From Nitrobacter sp047149785 (lineage in GTDB: Bacteria; Pseudomonadota; Alphaproteobacteria; Rhizobiales; Xanthobacteraceae), in NCBI RefSeq assembly GCF_047149785.1, contig NZ_BAAGBE010000001.1, positions 3,162,001 to 3,226,000 of the forward strand: a stretch of 64,000 nucleotides of DNA. Reading direction: 5' to 3'. Both the position numbers and the translations under genes were made by a program. Of the stretch, positions 50,398 to 59,142 are shown piece by piece (the first letter of the stretch is position 1; the number at the start of each line of letters is the position of its first letter). The notes under the pieces were generated by a model, which was given only the letters and a program-made list of their open reading frames with translations, did not search any database and was not told where the DNA came from.

Positions 50398-51431
50398 ATG
50401 CCGCCCGTGGTCTCGCGGACGGTGTAAAGGTCGGCGGGACGAATTCCCAGCTCGACCGCAAAGCGGATCCCGACCGCCAGGATCAACAGCCCGAGCAGCA
50501 GGCGCAGGTGTTCGCCGCGGATGCGCTGGCCGGCGCGGGCGCCGAATTGCGCGCCGGTCACGCCGCCGGTCATCAGGATCAACGCCAGCACGGCGTCGAC
50601 GAGGTGATTGGTGGCGGCGTGCAGCACGGTGGCGAACGTCATGGTGACGAGGGTGAGCAACATGGAGGTGCCGATCACGGTCGACGTCGGTACGCGCAGC
50701 AGGTAGATCAGCAGCGGCACCAGAATGAAGCCGCCGCCGATGCCCATGATCGCGCCGATGAAGCCGATGAAGAGGCCGATGGCCACGACGGGAATGGCCG
50801 ACAGGTAGATTTTGGATCGCTTGAACCGGACTTTCAGCGGCAGGCCATGAACCCAGCCATGGCCGCCCGGACGCCGCCGCAGCAGCGCGGTCTGGCCTTG
50901 CCGGGTCCGCAGCATGGCGCGCAGACCCTCCCAGAACATCGCTCCGCCGACGCCGGACAGCAGCACCACGTAGGCCAGCGCGATCAAAAGATCGAGCTGG
51001 CCCAGTTCGCGCAGCCGCGTGAAGGTCCAGACGCCGAGCGTGGTGCCGACCATGGCGCCGCCCAACAGGATCAGCGCGAGCATCGGATCGATCGCGCGCT
51101 TGCGCCAATAGGACAGCGCGCCGGAGAAAGAGGAGGCGGCGATGTGGCTCGCGACCGTCGCGACCGCGACTGCGGGAGTAATGCCGACGAATATCAGCAG
51201 CGGCGTCATCAGGAAGCCGCCGCCGATGCCGAACATGCCGGATACGAAACCCACCGCCGCGCCCATCGCCAGGATGAGGAACACGTTGACCGGAAGATCG
51301 GCGATCGGGAGATAGAGCTGCACGCGCGTTCGTTTTCGGATTTCGCCGCGGGCCGGCCGGCGCCTTTCCGCAGCATGGACCTTCGGTTGCGGCGCGGCCG
51401 CAAGCCGCGTCTCCTGCATAACCGAAATCAT
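50394..51431 (-). CDS. TauE/SafE-family sulfite/sulfonate exporter
   Basis: This 345-residue protein has eight or so membrane segments in two halves, each with the family Gly-rich motif: GFVSGMFGIGGGFLMTPLLI and GFIGAIMGIGGGFILVPLLI. The TauE/SafE family exports sulfite, sulfonates or other anions. It is co-translated with the TIGR02186 gene through an ATGA overlap. It starts at ATG 51431. It could relieve sulfite made when the ssu system (20-23 kb) supplies sulfonates, but that link is only inference. Confidence 0.85.
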   Translation of the reverse strand: MISVMQETRLAAAPQPKVHAAERRRPARGEIRKRTRVQLYLPIADLPVNVFLILAMGAAVGFVSGMFGIGGGFLMTPLLIFVGITPAVAVATVASHIAASSFSGALSYWRKRAIDPMLALILLGGAMVGTTLGVWTFTRLRELGQLDLLIALAYVVLLSGVGGAMFWEGLRAMLRTRQGQTALLRRRPGGHGWVHGLPLKVRFKRSKIYLSAIPVVAIGLFIGFIGAIMGIGGGFILVPLLIYLLRVPTSTVIGTSMLLTLVTMTFATVLHAATNHLVDAVLALILMTGGVTGAQFGARAGQRIRGEHLRLLLGLLILAVGIRFAVELGIRPADLYTVRETTGGI

Positions 51432-51515
51432 CAGCGGCCGGGGTTAAAGAATTAGGGACGGGCCGGCTTTTTCGCCGGGCGCGCCGATCCGGTCCGAAGG
51501 TGGCGAATACCTGGA

Positions 51516-54500
51516 TTAACGGGCGACGTGTCCGGCCATCGCCCGCTTTGCGGTTGCGGGCCGCTTTGCCGTCGTGGATCGGGCTGCCGTGGTTTTGGCG
51601 GGAGCCCGCGCGGTTGCGCCGTCCCATCCGCCGGCGGGGGCTGCGACGTTGATCGCATCGTCAGGCTGAGGCTTGGGAACGAACGTTTGAACCTCCAGCT
51701 TGGCCGCCGCCAGCGTCTGTGGATCGAGGCGCTTGGCGATCTCGTCGCGCTTGCGACCGGAATCCACGTCGCCCTGGGCGGCTGCGAGGCTGAACCACTT
51801 GTAGGCTTCCGCAAGATTCTGTTCGATGCCGATGCCGCGGGCATAGAGAATGCCGATGTTGAACTGGCTGTCTGTGACGCCGCGCTCGGCCGCCTTGCGG
51901 AACCACTGCGCCGCGCTCGTGTAGTCGGCGCCCTTGCCGCCGCCGTCGGCGTCGAGCACCGCGAGGTTATGCATGGCCTTTGCATTGTCCCGTTCGGCCG
52001 CTTGCATGTAGTAGCGGCGCGCCGCGTCGAGATCCTTGGCGACCCCGAGGCCTTTTTCATGCAGGGTGCCGAGCCTGAACATGGCGGGTACGACGCCGGC
52101 TTGCGCGGCGCGATCATACCATTTCGCGGCTTCGACGTAATTGACGGCAACGCCCTTGCCCTCCGCATAGCGGAGGCCGACCTCAAATGCCGCTGCGGGG
52201 TCGCCGTGGAGCGCTGCGGTCCGCAGCTTCGGGCCGCCGATGCCATCGGGGAGTGATTCCGAACGGGGAATTGCGATCGGCTGCGGTGGATGTTCCTCCG
52301 GGACGGCTGCGGGTGCGATCGGAAGCGAGCCGGTGACGTCGGCGGATGTGGTCTCCGGCGGGCTCGACGGCGCCAGCTCCGACGGGGATTCGGCCGGAGC
52401 CGGACTCCCGGCCGACGGCGGCGAATTCATCGATTGCCGGTCGATCGGCGTCGGCGAGGTCATGGACGGCATTTCGGGAATCGCGCCCGGGTGATCCGTT
52501 CCGGGCTGGGCGTCAGCGTCTGCCGGCGGTTTTGTTTCGGGCGAGGTGACCGGACCGGGTTCGCTGACCGCTGCGCGCTGGTTTCCATCGAGCAGCGACA
52601 TTGCGAGCTTGAAACCGCCGAGTACGATCACGACCACGCTGGCTCCGACCAGCAGCGACCGGATCTTGGAAGTGAGGCCGGAACCGCCGCCTGCGGCGGG
52701 ACGCGCCGGCTCGATGGCGATCTTGGTTCGGCCGGCCTTGTCGGACGACGGCGCCGCGGCGGTGGCTGCCCGCGCTGCGCGGCGCGCAGCCGCGATGAAT
52801 GATGAACCCGATTGCTCGCCGGGCGTCCCGGTAATGTCGCCGAGCGCGCTCTCAGAGGCCGCGATGCGCGCCGCAGCTCCGCGTGCGGGCGGGCGGGTCC
52901 CCGGTTCCAGCGGATGATCGGGTGGCAGGTCCGGGTCGATCGCCGGACGCGGTGACTGCGGGCGCGGCGTTGCCGATTGTGGGAGGTGCTCGGGCTCGAA
53001 GCCGTCCGTCCGGGTTTCGGGCGTCGCGCGCGGCGGGATCGGACCTGACGCCGGAGCGGCGGGAGCGGGCTGCGGCGGCGCCGTCTGCGAGAGAACGGGA
53101 TTGGGGAGTTCGGGCTTCGGCGGCAGATGCGCGGGCGATTCCGGAATCGCGCCGCGAGACGGTTCGGCCCGCGGGCCGGGCATGGCGCGGACTGCGCGCA
53201 GATCGCCTTCGATCATCGCGAGCCGATCGACCACGTGCCCGAGCGTATTATGAACGGCCTCAAGCGCGTCCTGGGTGTGACGGTCGGTTTCCGACTGGCA
53301 GAAGCGCATCTCCGACAGTTCGCGCTTGATCGCCTCGACGACCTCGCTGTCCATGGCCAGGCCTGCGCTGCGCGGACCGCCTTCGGCCAGCGCCGCGAGT
53401 CCGGCCTGCTGCCGTTCCAGATGATGCAGGATGTCCTGCAAGCCTTCCTCGACACGCGTGAGATTGATTCCTGCGAGATCGGCGCCTGAGCGGCCGCCGG
53501 CGGTCTCCAGGCGTTCGAGCAGCAGCGACACTCGCTGTTCGAGATGCGCCAGCGTCGCCGACGAATCCTGACCGGCCGGCAGACGGTCGAGACGGTCGGA
53601 CAGCGCGCGTACGGCTTCCTCGAGTTGCTCGGAACTGCCGGAGACGGGGCGTTCGCGGTTTTCCAGAGTCGCCGTCAGCGCAGCGACGCGCTGTTCCAGC
53701 GCGGAGAACGAATCGCCATTGCCTTCGGACCGGCCGAGCAGGTCGACTTTCGACGACAGCAGAATGAGATCGTCGCTAAGCCGCGCCAGCGCTTCGTTGG
53801 AGGCGACGTTGGACACGATGCCGCGAAGCGCGACGATCGCGTTTTCGAGCTGCTGCACCACGCCGTTGTCGCCGCTGTCGCGCACGATCGTGTCGATCTT
53901 GGCGCCGAGATTGCGGATTGCGTCGTCGAATCCCGCAAGTTGCTCAGCCGGCTTCAGCGATCGCAGCGCGTCGTAGATCTCATTGAGGGCGCGTTCGATA
54001 TTGGCCAGCGCCTGGCCGTCGCTGCCGCTTTGGCGCACGTCGTCGATGCGCCGCGACAGCAAGCGAATCTCGTCCTCGATCGATTCGATCGCGCGGCGCG
54101 GCATCGCCTCCGTGATGATGTGGCGGATACCGGCAAGCTCGCTGCGGAATGCGATGATCGACTGCTCGATCCCGTCCGGGCGCTGCAGCGATTCGATCTG
54201 GCTCGTGATCTTGAAGAGCTGCCGCTCGAGGCTGGAGAAATCCGATGCCGGCCGCAACGTCGTCATCGCCGGGGCGACGGGGGACGAGCCGGGCGACGGC
54301 GATGCGCGCGACGCGCCGTCGAGTTCATGCTGGCGCGCGGCGACTTCCGCGATCGCGAATTCGAGCGAGACGGGATCGGGCGGCGTCGACCGGCTGTAGA
54401 TCTCGGCTGCGGCGCGCTCGACCCGGTCGGCGCGGTCCTGCGCATTCTCCGCGGGCGCGTGGGCGGCGACACGGGCGAGGCGGGCGTCAAGCCGCGAAAT

Positions 54501-54788
54501 GGCGTCGTTGAGCTGGCGGGCGACGGCAGGTTCGCCGTGCGTGGCCGGGCTCGACAACTGATCGATCTGACGCGTGATGGAATCGAGCCGCTGATGGATG
54601 TCCGCGACGTCGCGGCTGTCCTGGCTCGGGACCGGCGGCTGCGTCATCCGGGAATCCGGGATAGCGTTGCCAGCCGTGGAATTGAGCCACTCGTTGAGGG
54701 ACATGCCAGCCCGTCGCGCAGCGGCTTCGGCCCGCTCGCGAACGGATGGTTCGGTTCCGTCGTCGCTCCACGATCCGCGCGAATTCAT
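51516..54788 (-). CDS. PodJ-like polar localisation protein with Sel1 repeats
   Basis: This protein has about 1090 residues from ATG 54788 (MNSRGSWSDDG). The N-terminus has SVRERAEAAARRAGMSLNEW, the conserved opening of PodJ-type proteins. Long coiled-coil stretches (residues ~80-560, heptads such as LARLSDDLILLSSKVDLLG) follow, then a Pro-rich region, one membrane segment (LLVGASVVVIVLGGFKLAMSLL, ~715), a second Pro/Ser-rich linker, and C-terminal Sel1/TPR-like repeats (AAFEVGLRYAEGKGVAVNYV, KAMHNLAVLDADGG, DSQFNIGILYARGIG). So coiled coil is cytoplasmic and Sel1 repeats periplasmic. It likely organises cell-pole proteins. Confidence 0.8.
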   Translation of the reverse strand: MNSRGSWSDDGTEPSVRERAEAAARRAGMSLNEWLNSTAGNAIPDSRMTQPPVPSQDSRDVADIHQRLDSITRQIDQLSSPATHGEPAVARQLNDAISRLDARLARVAAHAPAENAQDRADRVERAAAEIYSRSTPPDPVSLEFAIAEVAARQHELDGASRASPSPGSSPVAPAMTTLRPASDFSSLERQLFKITSQIESLQRPDGIEQSIIAFRSELAGIRHIITEAMPRRAIESIEDEIRLLSRRIDDVRQSGSDGQALANIERALNEIYDALRSLKPAEQLAGFDDAIRNLGAKIDTIVRDSGDNGVVQQLENAIVALRGIVSNVASNEALARLSDDLILLSSKVDLLGRSEGNGDSFSALEQRVAALTATLENRERPVSGSSEQLEEAVRALSDRLDRLPAGQDSSATLAHLEQRVSLLLERLETAGGRSGADLAGINLTRVEEGLQDILHHLERQQAGLAALAEGGPRSAGLAMDSEVVEAIKRELSEMRFCQSETDRHTQDALEAVHNTLGHVVDRLAMIEGDLRAVRAMPGPRAEPSRGAIPESPAHLPPKPELPNPVLSQTAPPQPAPAAPASGPIPPRATPETRTDGFEPEHLPQSATPRPQSPRPAIDPDLPPDHPLEPGTRPPARGAAARIAASESALGDITGTPGEQSGSSFIAAARRAARAATAAAPSSDKAGRTKIAIEPARPAAGGGSGLTSKIRSLLVGASVVVIVLGGFKLAMSLLDGNQRAAVSEPGPVTSPETKPPADADAQPGTDHPGAIPEMPSMTSPTPIDRQSMNSPPSAGSPAPAESPSELAPSSPPETTSADVTGSLPIAPAAVPEEHPPQPIAIPRSESLPDGIGGPKLRTAALHGDPAAAFEVGLRYAEGKGVAVNYVEAAKWYDRAAQAGVVPAMFRLGTLHEKGLGVAKDLDAARRYYMQAAERDNAKAMHNLAVLDADGGGKGADYTSAAQWFRKAAERGVTDSQFNIGILYARGIGIEQNLAEAYKWFSLAAAQGDVDSGRKRDEIAKRLDPQTLAAAKLEVQTFVPKPQPDDAINVAAPAGGWDGATARAPAKTTAARSTTAKRPATAKRAMAGHVAR

Positions 54789-55270
54789 GCTGTCGTCCGG
54801 TGTCTGAACTGGCGCATCCGATGCGCCCACAGGTTCCGCGCGCCCCCTTCGATAGACAATCCCAAGCCGGCGCACCCTCTGCATCTCGGGCTCAACCTTT
54901 TCGTGTTAGGGTAAACAACGGGTTAAGGAGCCGGGCGGCCGCCGCCAAAAGTTGCATTTTGGGACAGGATGCGCGGCCCAGGCAGGCCAATGCAATCGAT
55001 GATTGCATTTTCGACAAGGCACCCTTCAAACGAAATCCCGGCCGCGGTTGCGCATATAAAGAATTTGCAGCCGAGCCCGGAAATCGTCGACCACCTCGAC
55101 CGACGCGAGCATGACGACCCGAAATTCGGAGGAGTGAGCGGATTCGGGCGGAATCGCCTTCGTCGTGCTTCCCGCTCGCCGGTGGTTGCCCGCGCCTCGG
55201 ACGCGTCGGGAGTCGCGATTGATGCAGTTGCATCGAGTGCGGTAAGCTGCCGGCGGCGCATAGGGGTTTC
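54789..55270. other. 482-bp gap before marR with an inverted-repeat motif
   Basis: No convincing gene; a plus frame at 54969 lacks protein character. TGCAATC-GAT-GATTGCA (54991-55007) is a 7-bp inverted repeat. A related gttgcattttggga occurs about 40 bp upstream and gattgcattttcgac overlaps it. These may be operator sites, perhaps for the MarR protein or the PodJ-like gene. The remainder is unremarkable. Confidence 0.35.
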
Positions 55271-55762
55271 ATGACGAGACGCAAACCGTCGATCGAGGCC
55301 GCCGCTGCCTGGATTCGCCTGATGCGCGTGCGGAGCCGGGTGCTGGCTGCCGTGGAGCAGGAGTTGAAGAAGGCTGGTTTTCCGCCGCTGGCCTCCTACG
55401 ACGCGCTGCTCGCGCTGTCGCGCGCACCGGCAGGCGAACTGCGGCCGGTCGAACTGGAAAAGCGGATGCTGCTGCCGCAATACGCGACCTCGCGTTTGAT
55501 CGACCGCCTGGTGGAGGAGGGGCTCGCGATGCGGCGCGAGTGCAAGGCCGACAAGCGCGGTCAATTCGTCGAGATCACCGACGCCGGGCGCGAGCTGCGG
55601 AAGAAGATGGGACAGGCCTATTCGATGGCGATCGAAAAGCATGTCGGCTCCAAACTCTCCGACGCAGACGCAGCAAAGCTTTGCGGGCTGCTTGACCGGC
55701 TCGGTTGTTCCTGCAATGAGGCTCAGGCGCTGGCTGTGAGAGACGGTGCGTCGGCGCGATGA
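55271..55762 (+). CDS. MarR-family transcriptional regulator
   Basis: This 163-residue protein has the MarR winged helix: SYDALLALSRAPAGELRPVE, LEKRMLLPQYATSRLIDRLV, EEGLAMRRECKADKRGQFVE (wing), then a C-terminal dimerisation helix. A C-terminal Cys pair (KLCGLLDRLGCSCN) could be redox-sensitive; OhrR/MarR-type oxidant sensing is possible. It is 99 bp upstream of gshA on the same strand, so it may regulate glutathione synthesis or share its transcript. Confidence 0.87.
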   Translation: MTRRKPSIEAAAAWIRLMRVRSRVLAAVEQELKKAGFPPLASYDALLALSRAPAGELRPVELEKRMLLPQYATSRLIDRLVEEGLAMRRECKADKRGQFVEITDAGRELRKKMGQAYSMAIEKHVGSKLSDADAAKLCGLLDRLGCSCNEAQALAVRDGASAR

Positions 55763-55861
55763 TGTCTCTCTCGCCATTCGCGATTGCGGACCGTCGTCCG
55801 GTTTGCATTCCCTACCTGCACCGCGTGCGTTCGGTCGAAACGCTCCACACCTGGATTTTTC

Positions 55862-57232
55862 ATGGCGCGTGACCAGATCGATATGACGCCGCTGCAATCG
55901 CGCGACCAACTGGTGGCGTGGCTGGAAGCCGGCGTGAAGCCCGCATCCGAATTCCGCATCGGCACCGAGCACGAAAAAACGCCGTTCACGCTTCAGGGTC
56001 ACGACCCCGTGCCTTATGAAGGCTCGCGCGGCATCGGCGCGTTGCTCGAAGGCATGCAGCTTCTGCTCGGCTGGGAGCCGATCATGGAGCAGGGCAACAT
56101 CATCGGCCTTCATGACGTCACCGGCGGCGGGGCGATCTCGCTGGAGCCGGGGGGGCAGTTCGAACTGTCCGGCGCGCCGGTCGAGACGGTGCATCAGACC
56201 CAGTCCGAACTCGCCGCGCATCTGGCGCAGGTCAAGGAGATCGCGACGCCGCTCGGCATCGGGTTTCTGGGCCTCGGCATGACGCCGTCATGGTCGCGGG
56301 CGCAGATTCCGATGATGCCGAAGGGGCGTTACCGGATCATGCGGGATTACATGCCGAAGGTCGGTCGCTACGGCCTCGACATGATGTTCCGGACCTGCAC
56401 GGTGCAGACCAATCTCGACTTCTCGTCCGAAGCCGACATGGTCAGGAAGCTCAGAGTCTCGGTCGCGTTGCAGCCGGTTGCGACCGCGCTGTTCGCCAAT
56501 TCTCCTTTCACCGAGGGCAAGCCGAACGGCTTTCTCTCGTTCCGCTCGGAAATCTGGCGCGACACCGACAACGCGCGCGCCGGAATGATACCGTGGGCGT
56601 TCGAGGACGGCATGGGGTTCGAACGCTGGGTCGACTACGCGCTCGACGTTCCCATGTATTTCGTCAAGCGTGGCGAAAACTACATCGACGTGTCGGGCTC
56701 CTCGTTCCGTGATTTCTTCCACGGCAGGAACCAGGCCATCCCCGGCGAGCGGCCGACCCTTTCGGATTGGGCCAATCATCTGTCGACGATTTTTCCCGAG
56801 GTGCGGCTCAAGCGCTATCTGGAAATGCGCGGCGCCGATGGCGTGCCGTGGGGGCGCCTGCCCGCGCTTCCGGCGTTCTGGGTCGGATTGCTCTACGACG
56901 ACGCCAGCCTCGATGCGGCCTGGGATATCGTGAAGCGCTGGAGCGCATCGGAACGTCAGGCGTTGCGCGATGACGTGTCGCGGATGGGTTTCAAGTCCCG
57001 GATCAAGGATCGTTATCTGTTCGAGGTCGCGAAGGAATGCCTGGTGCTGGCGCATGCGGGTCTGCGCCGGCGCGGCCATGTCGATCATCTCGGCCGCGAC
57101 GAGTCGCGGCATCTGGAGCCGCTCGATCGCATCCTGGACTCGGGCCGCTCTCCCGCCGAGGAGATGCTGGAGAAGTTCAACGGCGCATGGGCAGGATCGG
57201 TCGAGCCGGCCTACAGCGAATACGCATTCTGA
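55862..57232 (+). CDS. gshA: glutamate-cysteine ligase
   Basis: This protein has about 456 residues from ATG 55862 (MARDQIDMTPLQSRDQLV). It is the plant/alphaproteobacterial-type GCS: EFRIGTEHEKTPFT near the N-terminus, GGAISLEPGGQFELSGAP, MMPKGRYRIMRDYMP, TCTVQTNLDFSSEADMVRKL and DYALDVPMYFVKRG. It makes gamma-glutamylcysteine, the first step of glutathione synthesis in the cytoplasm. The upstream frame is open back to 55784 but has no ribosome binding site; none is strong at 55862 either. MarR lies just upstream. Confidence 0.95.
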   Translation: MARDQIDMTPLQSRDQLVAWLEAGVKPASEFRIGTEHEKTPFTLQGHDPVPYEGSRGIGALLEGMQLLLGWEPIMEQGNIIGLHDVTGGGAISLEPGGQFELSGAPVETVHQTQSELAAHLAQVKEIATPLGIGFLGLGMTPSWSRAQIPMMPKGRYRIMRDYMPKVGRYGLDMMFRTCTVQTNLDFSSEADMVRKLRVSVALQPVATALFANSPFTEGKPNGFLSFRSEIWRDTDNARAGMIPWAFEDGMGFERWVDYALDVPMYFVKRGENYIDVSGSSFRDFFHGRNQAIPGERPTLSDWANHLSTIFPEVRLKRYLEMRGADGVPWGRLPALPAFWVGLLYDDASLDAAWDIVKRWSASERQALRDDVSRMGFKSRIKDRYLFEVAKECLVLAHAGLRRRGHVDHLGRDESRHLEPLDRILDSGRSPAEEMLEKFNGAWAGSVEPAYSEYAF

Positions 57233-57374
57233 AATCCGCGTGGGACGAGGAATCGAGACTCGGCCGATCTTCGGATCAGCGGCGAGCTCGTTCATCCACC
57301 ATACATCAAGGTGTCGATTTAATGAGCCGCGTCCGCGCTCTTCTTGTCCGGGATACGCTGTTTTGCGGCATCTG

Positions 57375-57941
57375 TTGAAAGCCTGCGCATTGAGAATCGG
57401 CTTAATCGTGCTGGCGGGGCTGTCATCGATGGCCTTTCTGGTGGCGCGACCGGCGCATGCCCAGACCAATTTCGACCGGCCCGGCGCCGATTATCTGCGA
57501 ATGTCGCTGCGCTCGGGCGATCCGGCCGACTGCGCGCTGGCGTGCGAGCGCGACCGCCATTGCCGCGCCTGGAGTTTCAGCTATCCCAGCGAACGTTCGG
57601 AGGTAGCCGTCTGCTGGCTCAAGAATGCCGTTCCGCCGCGGATCGCGAATCCGTGTTGCGTATCCGGCGTGCGTGGAGCGGGCGTGATCGAGCGACGAAT
57701 CGGCCCGGTCGAAACATCGACGGATCGTTCCGGGGGCGACTATCGCGTCTTCGAATTCAAGAAAGACGAGAGAGCCGATGCCGATCAGGTCTGCCGGCAT
57801 GCGTGCGATGCCGACAGCAAGTGCCGGGCGTGGACCTATGCGCGGCCGGGCTATGCCGGCAAAGCCGCGCGGTGTTTTCTGAAAAAGGAAATCAAGCCGC
57901 CGCGCCGCCGGCCGGGCTTCACGTCCGGGGTGGTGCGGTAG
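57375..57941 (+). CDS. exported protein with two PAN/apple domains
   Basis: This protein has about 188 residues from a TTG start (57375 or 57363). The signal peptide runs LIVLAGLSSMAFLVARPAHA. Two PAN modules follow, each with the Cys pattern: DCALACERDRHCRAWSFSYP and DQVCRHACDADSKCRAWTY. PAN domains bind carbohydrate or protein; function in bacteria is unclear. An ATG at 57429 would cut the signal peptide in half. A different frame starts at ATG 57322 (MSRVRALLVRDTLF) and a single-base shift at the TTTT near 57361 would join it to this one; see findings. Confidence 0.7.
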   Translation: MKACALRIGLIVLAGLSSMAFLVARPAHAQTNFDRPGADYLRMSLRSGDPADCALACERDRHCRAWSFSYPSERSEVAVCWLKNAVPPRIANPCCVSGVRGAGVIERRIGPVETSTDRSGGDYRVFEFKKDERADADQVCRHACDADSKCRAWTYARPGYAGKAARCFLKKEIKPPRRRPGFTSGVVR

Positions 57942-57977
57942 GCGCCGGTCGCATCAAGCGCCGTGGGGCGCTTGCGA

Positions 57978-58325
57978 TCACGCTTGATTAATGCCGCTAT
58001 AATGCCGTTCAGTGCCTTCTTCGACGCCGGCGCGCCACTGGCGGAGCAGAAGCGGCTCGACGCGCGCGCGCGTCGCCTTGGACAGGCGGATCAGCATCAT
58101 CGGATGATCGCGGTAAGGGTCGGTGACATAAAACACCTCTGGCCGGCTTTCTATCAGGACGGCACGCTCGTCCTGCGGTACGCCCGGCATGACGAGACTG
58201 TCGCCGTCCTCTTTCAGCCGCACCGGCATCTTCTTGCACACCTTGAGGGCAGGCGTGCCATAGGAGGTGCCGTCCTCCACCTCAGGCCAACGCAGCGCGA
58301 TGGCTCTGATATCGTCGAAGGTCAT
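57978..58325 (-). CDS. MmcQ/YjbR-family DNA-binding-like protein
   Basis: This 115-residue protein starts at ATG 58325 (MTFDDIRAIALRWPEVED). The YjbR fold shows in TSYGTPALKVCKKMPVRLKE and VFYVTDPYRDHPMMLIRLS. The family has a MmcQ/CyaY-like fold; DNA binding is suggested only. It converges with the PAN gene. A short hairpin (aagcgcc gtg gggcgctt, 57956-57973) lies between them and may terminate both. Confidence 0.85.
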   Translation of the reverse strand: MTFDDIRAIALRWPEVEDGTSYGTPALKVCKKMPVRLKEDGDSLVMPGVPQDERAVLIESRPEVFYVTDPYRDHPMMLIRLSKATRARVEPLLLRQWRAGVEEGTERHYSGINQA

Positions 58326-58371
58326 GGCGCGCGGTCCAGCGCGTAGCCCGCAAGGCGGACACCGGTTTTTT

Positions 58372-59142
58372 TTAATGCACCGCCGTGAAAAAACGCGCGA
58401 GGCGGAAACCCGATAGCCAGGTCCACACCGGCTGGCTGCGGATGCCCAGGTCCCATGATCCGACGATGGCATCGACCCGGCCGACCAGGTCGTCGGTCGG
58501 GAGCAGGCCGACGCCGCCCTCGCGCACGGGCACGCGGCTGTCCGCGGAATTGTCGCGGTTGTCTCCCATCACGAACAGATGGCCCGGCGGCACGGTCACC
58601 TCCGCCGTATTGTCGAGCCGGCCGTTGTCGTGAATCTTGAAAATAATGTGCGAGACGCCGCCCGGCAGCGTTTCCACATAACGTTGCGCAGGTTCGCTCG
58701 AGCCGTTGTCGTTCTCGGCCTCGCCGAGGCCGTCCGGTTTCAGCTCCGCCGCATGGCCGTTGATCCAGACACGACCGTCGCGCATCTGGATGTGGTCGCC
58801 GGGCAGGCCGATGACGCGCTTCACCCAGACCTGCGAGCGGTCGCCGGGCCAGCGGAACACAACGACGTCGCCGCGTTTGGGCAATTCGCCGAAGACGCGC
58901 GATGTCTCCGGAAAAGAGATATGGATTGGCATCGAGGCGGTTGAGTAGCCGTAAGGGTATTTGGTCGCCAGCAGCGCGTCGCCGATCAGAAGCGTCGGCT
59001 CCATCGAGGCCGACGGCACATAGAACGGCTCGGCCAGCGCGCCCTTGGCGATCAGCACCACCAGCACGATCGCCGCGATCTGGACGATCTGTCCGCCCCA
59101 GCGGCGGGCCAACGAATCCGATGTCGAGGAGTCCGTGCTCAT
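58372..59142 (-). CDS. lepB: signal peptidase I
   Basis: This protein has about 256 residues from ATG 59142. One N-terminal membrane segment (IVQIAAIVLVVLIAKGALA) precedes the catalytic serine in YVPSASMEPTLLIGD and the catalytic lysine in QVWVKRVIGLPGD. GHLFVMGDNRDNSADSR is the box E motif. It cleaves signal peptides of exported proteins in the periplasm. It overlaps tldD by 4 bp (ATGA), so the two are translationally coupled. Genomes of this group usually carry another lepB near rnc. Confidence 0.92.
   Translation of the reverse strand: MSTDSSTSDSLARRWGGQIVQIAAIVLVVLIAKGALAEPFYVPSASMEPTLLIGDALLATKYPYGYSTASMPIHISFPETSRVFGELPKRGDVVVFRWPGDRSQVWVKRVIGLPGDHIQMRDGRVWINGHAAELKPDGLGEAENDNGSSEPAQRYVETLPGGVSHIIFKIHDNGRLDNTAEVTVPPGHLFVMGDNRDNSADSRVPVREGGVGLLPTDDLVGRVDAIVGSWDLGIRSQPVWTWLSGFRLARFFTAVH

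Noticed and set aside
49606..51627. 673-codon minus frame spanning TauE and TIGR02186
   Set aside because: The upstream part is an out-of-frame reading of TauE. True genes are 50394-51431 and 49606-50397 with an ATGA overlap.
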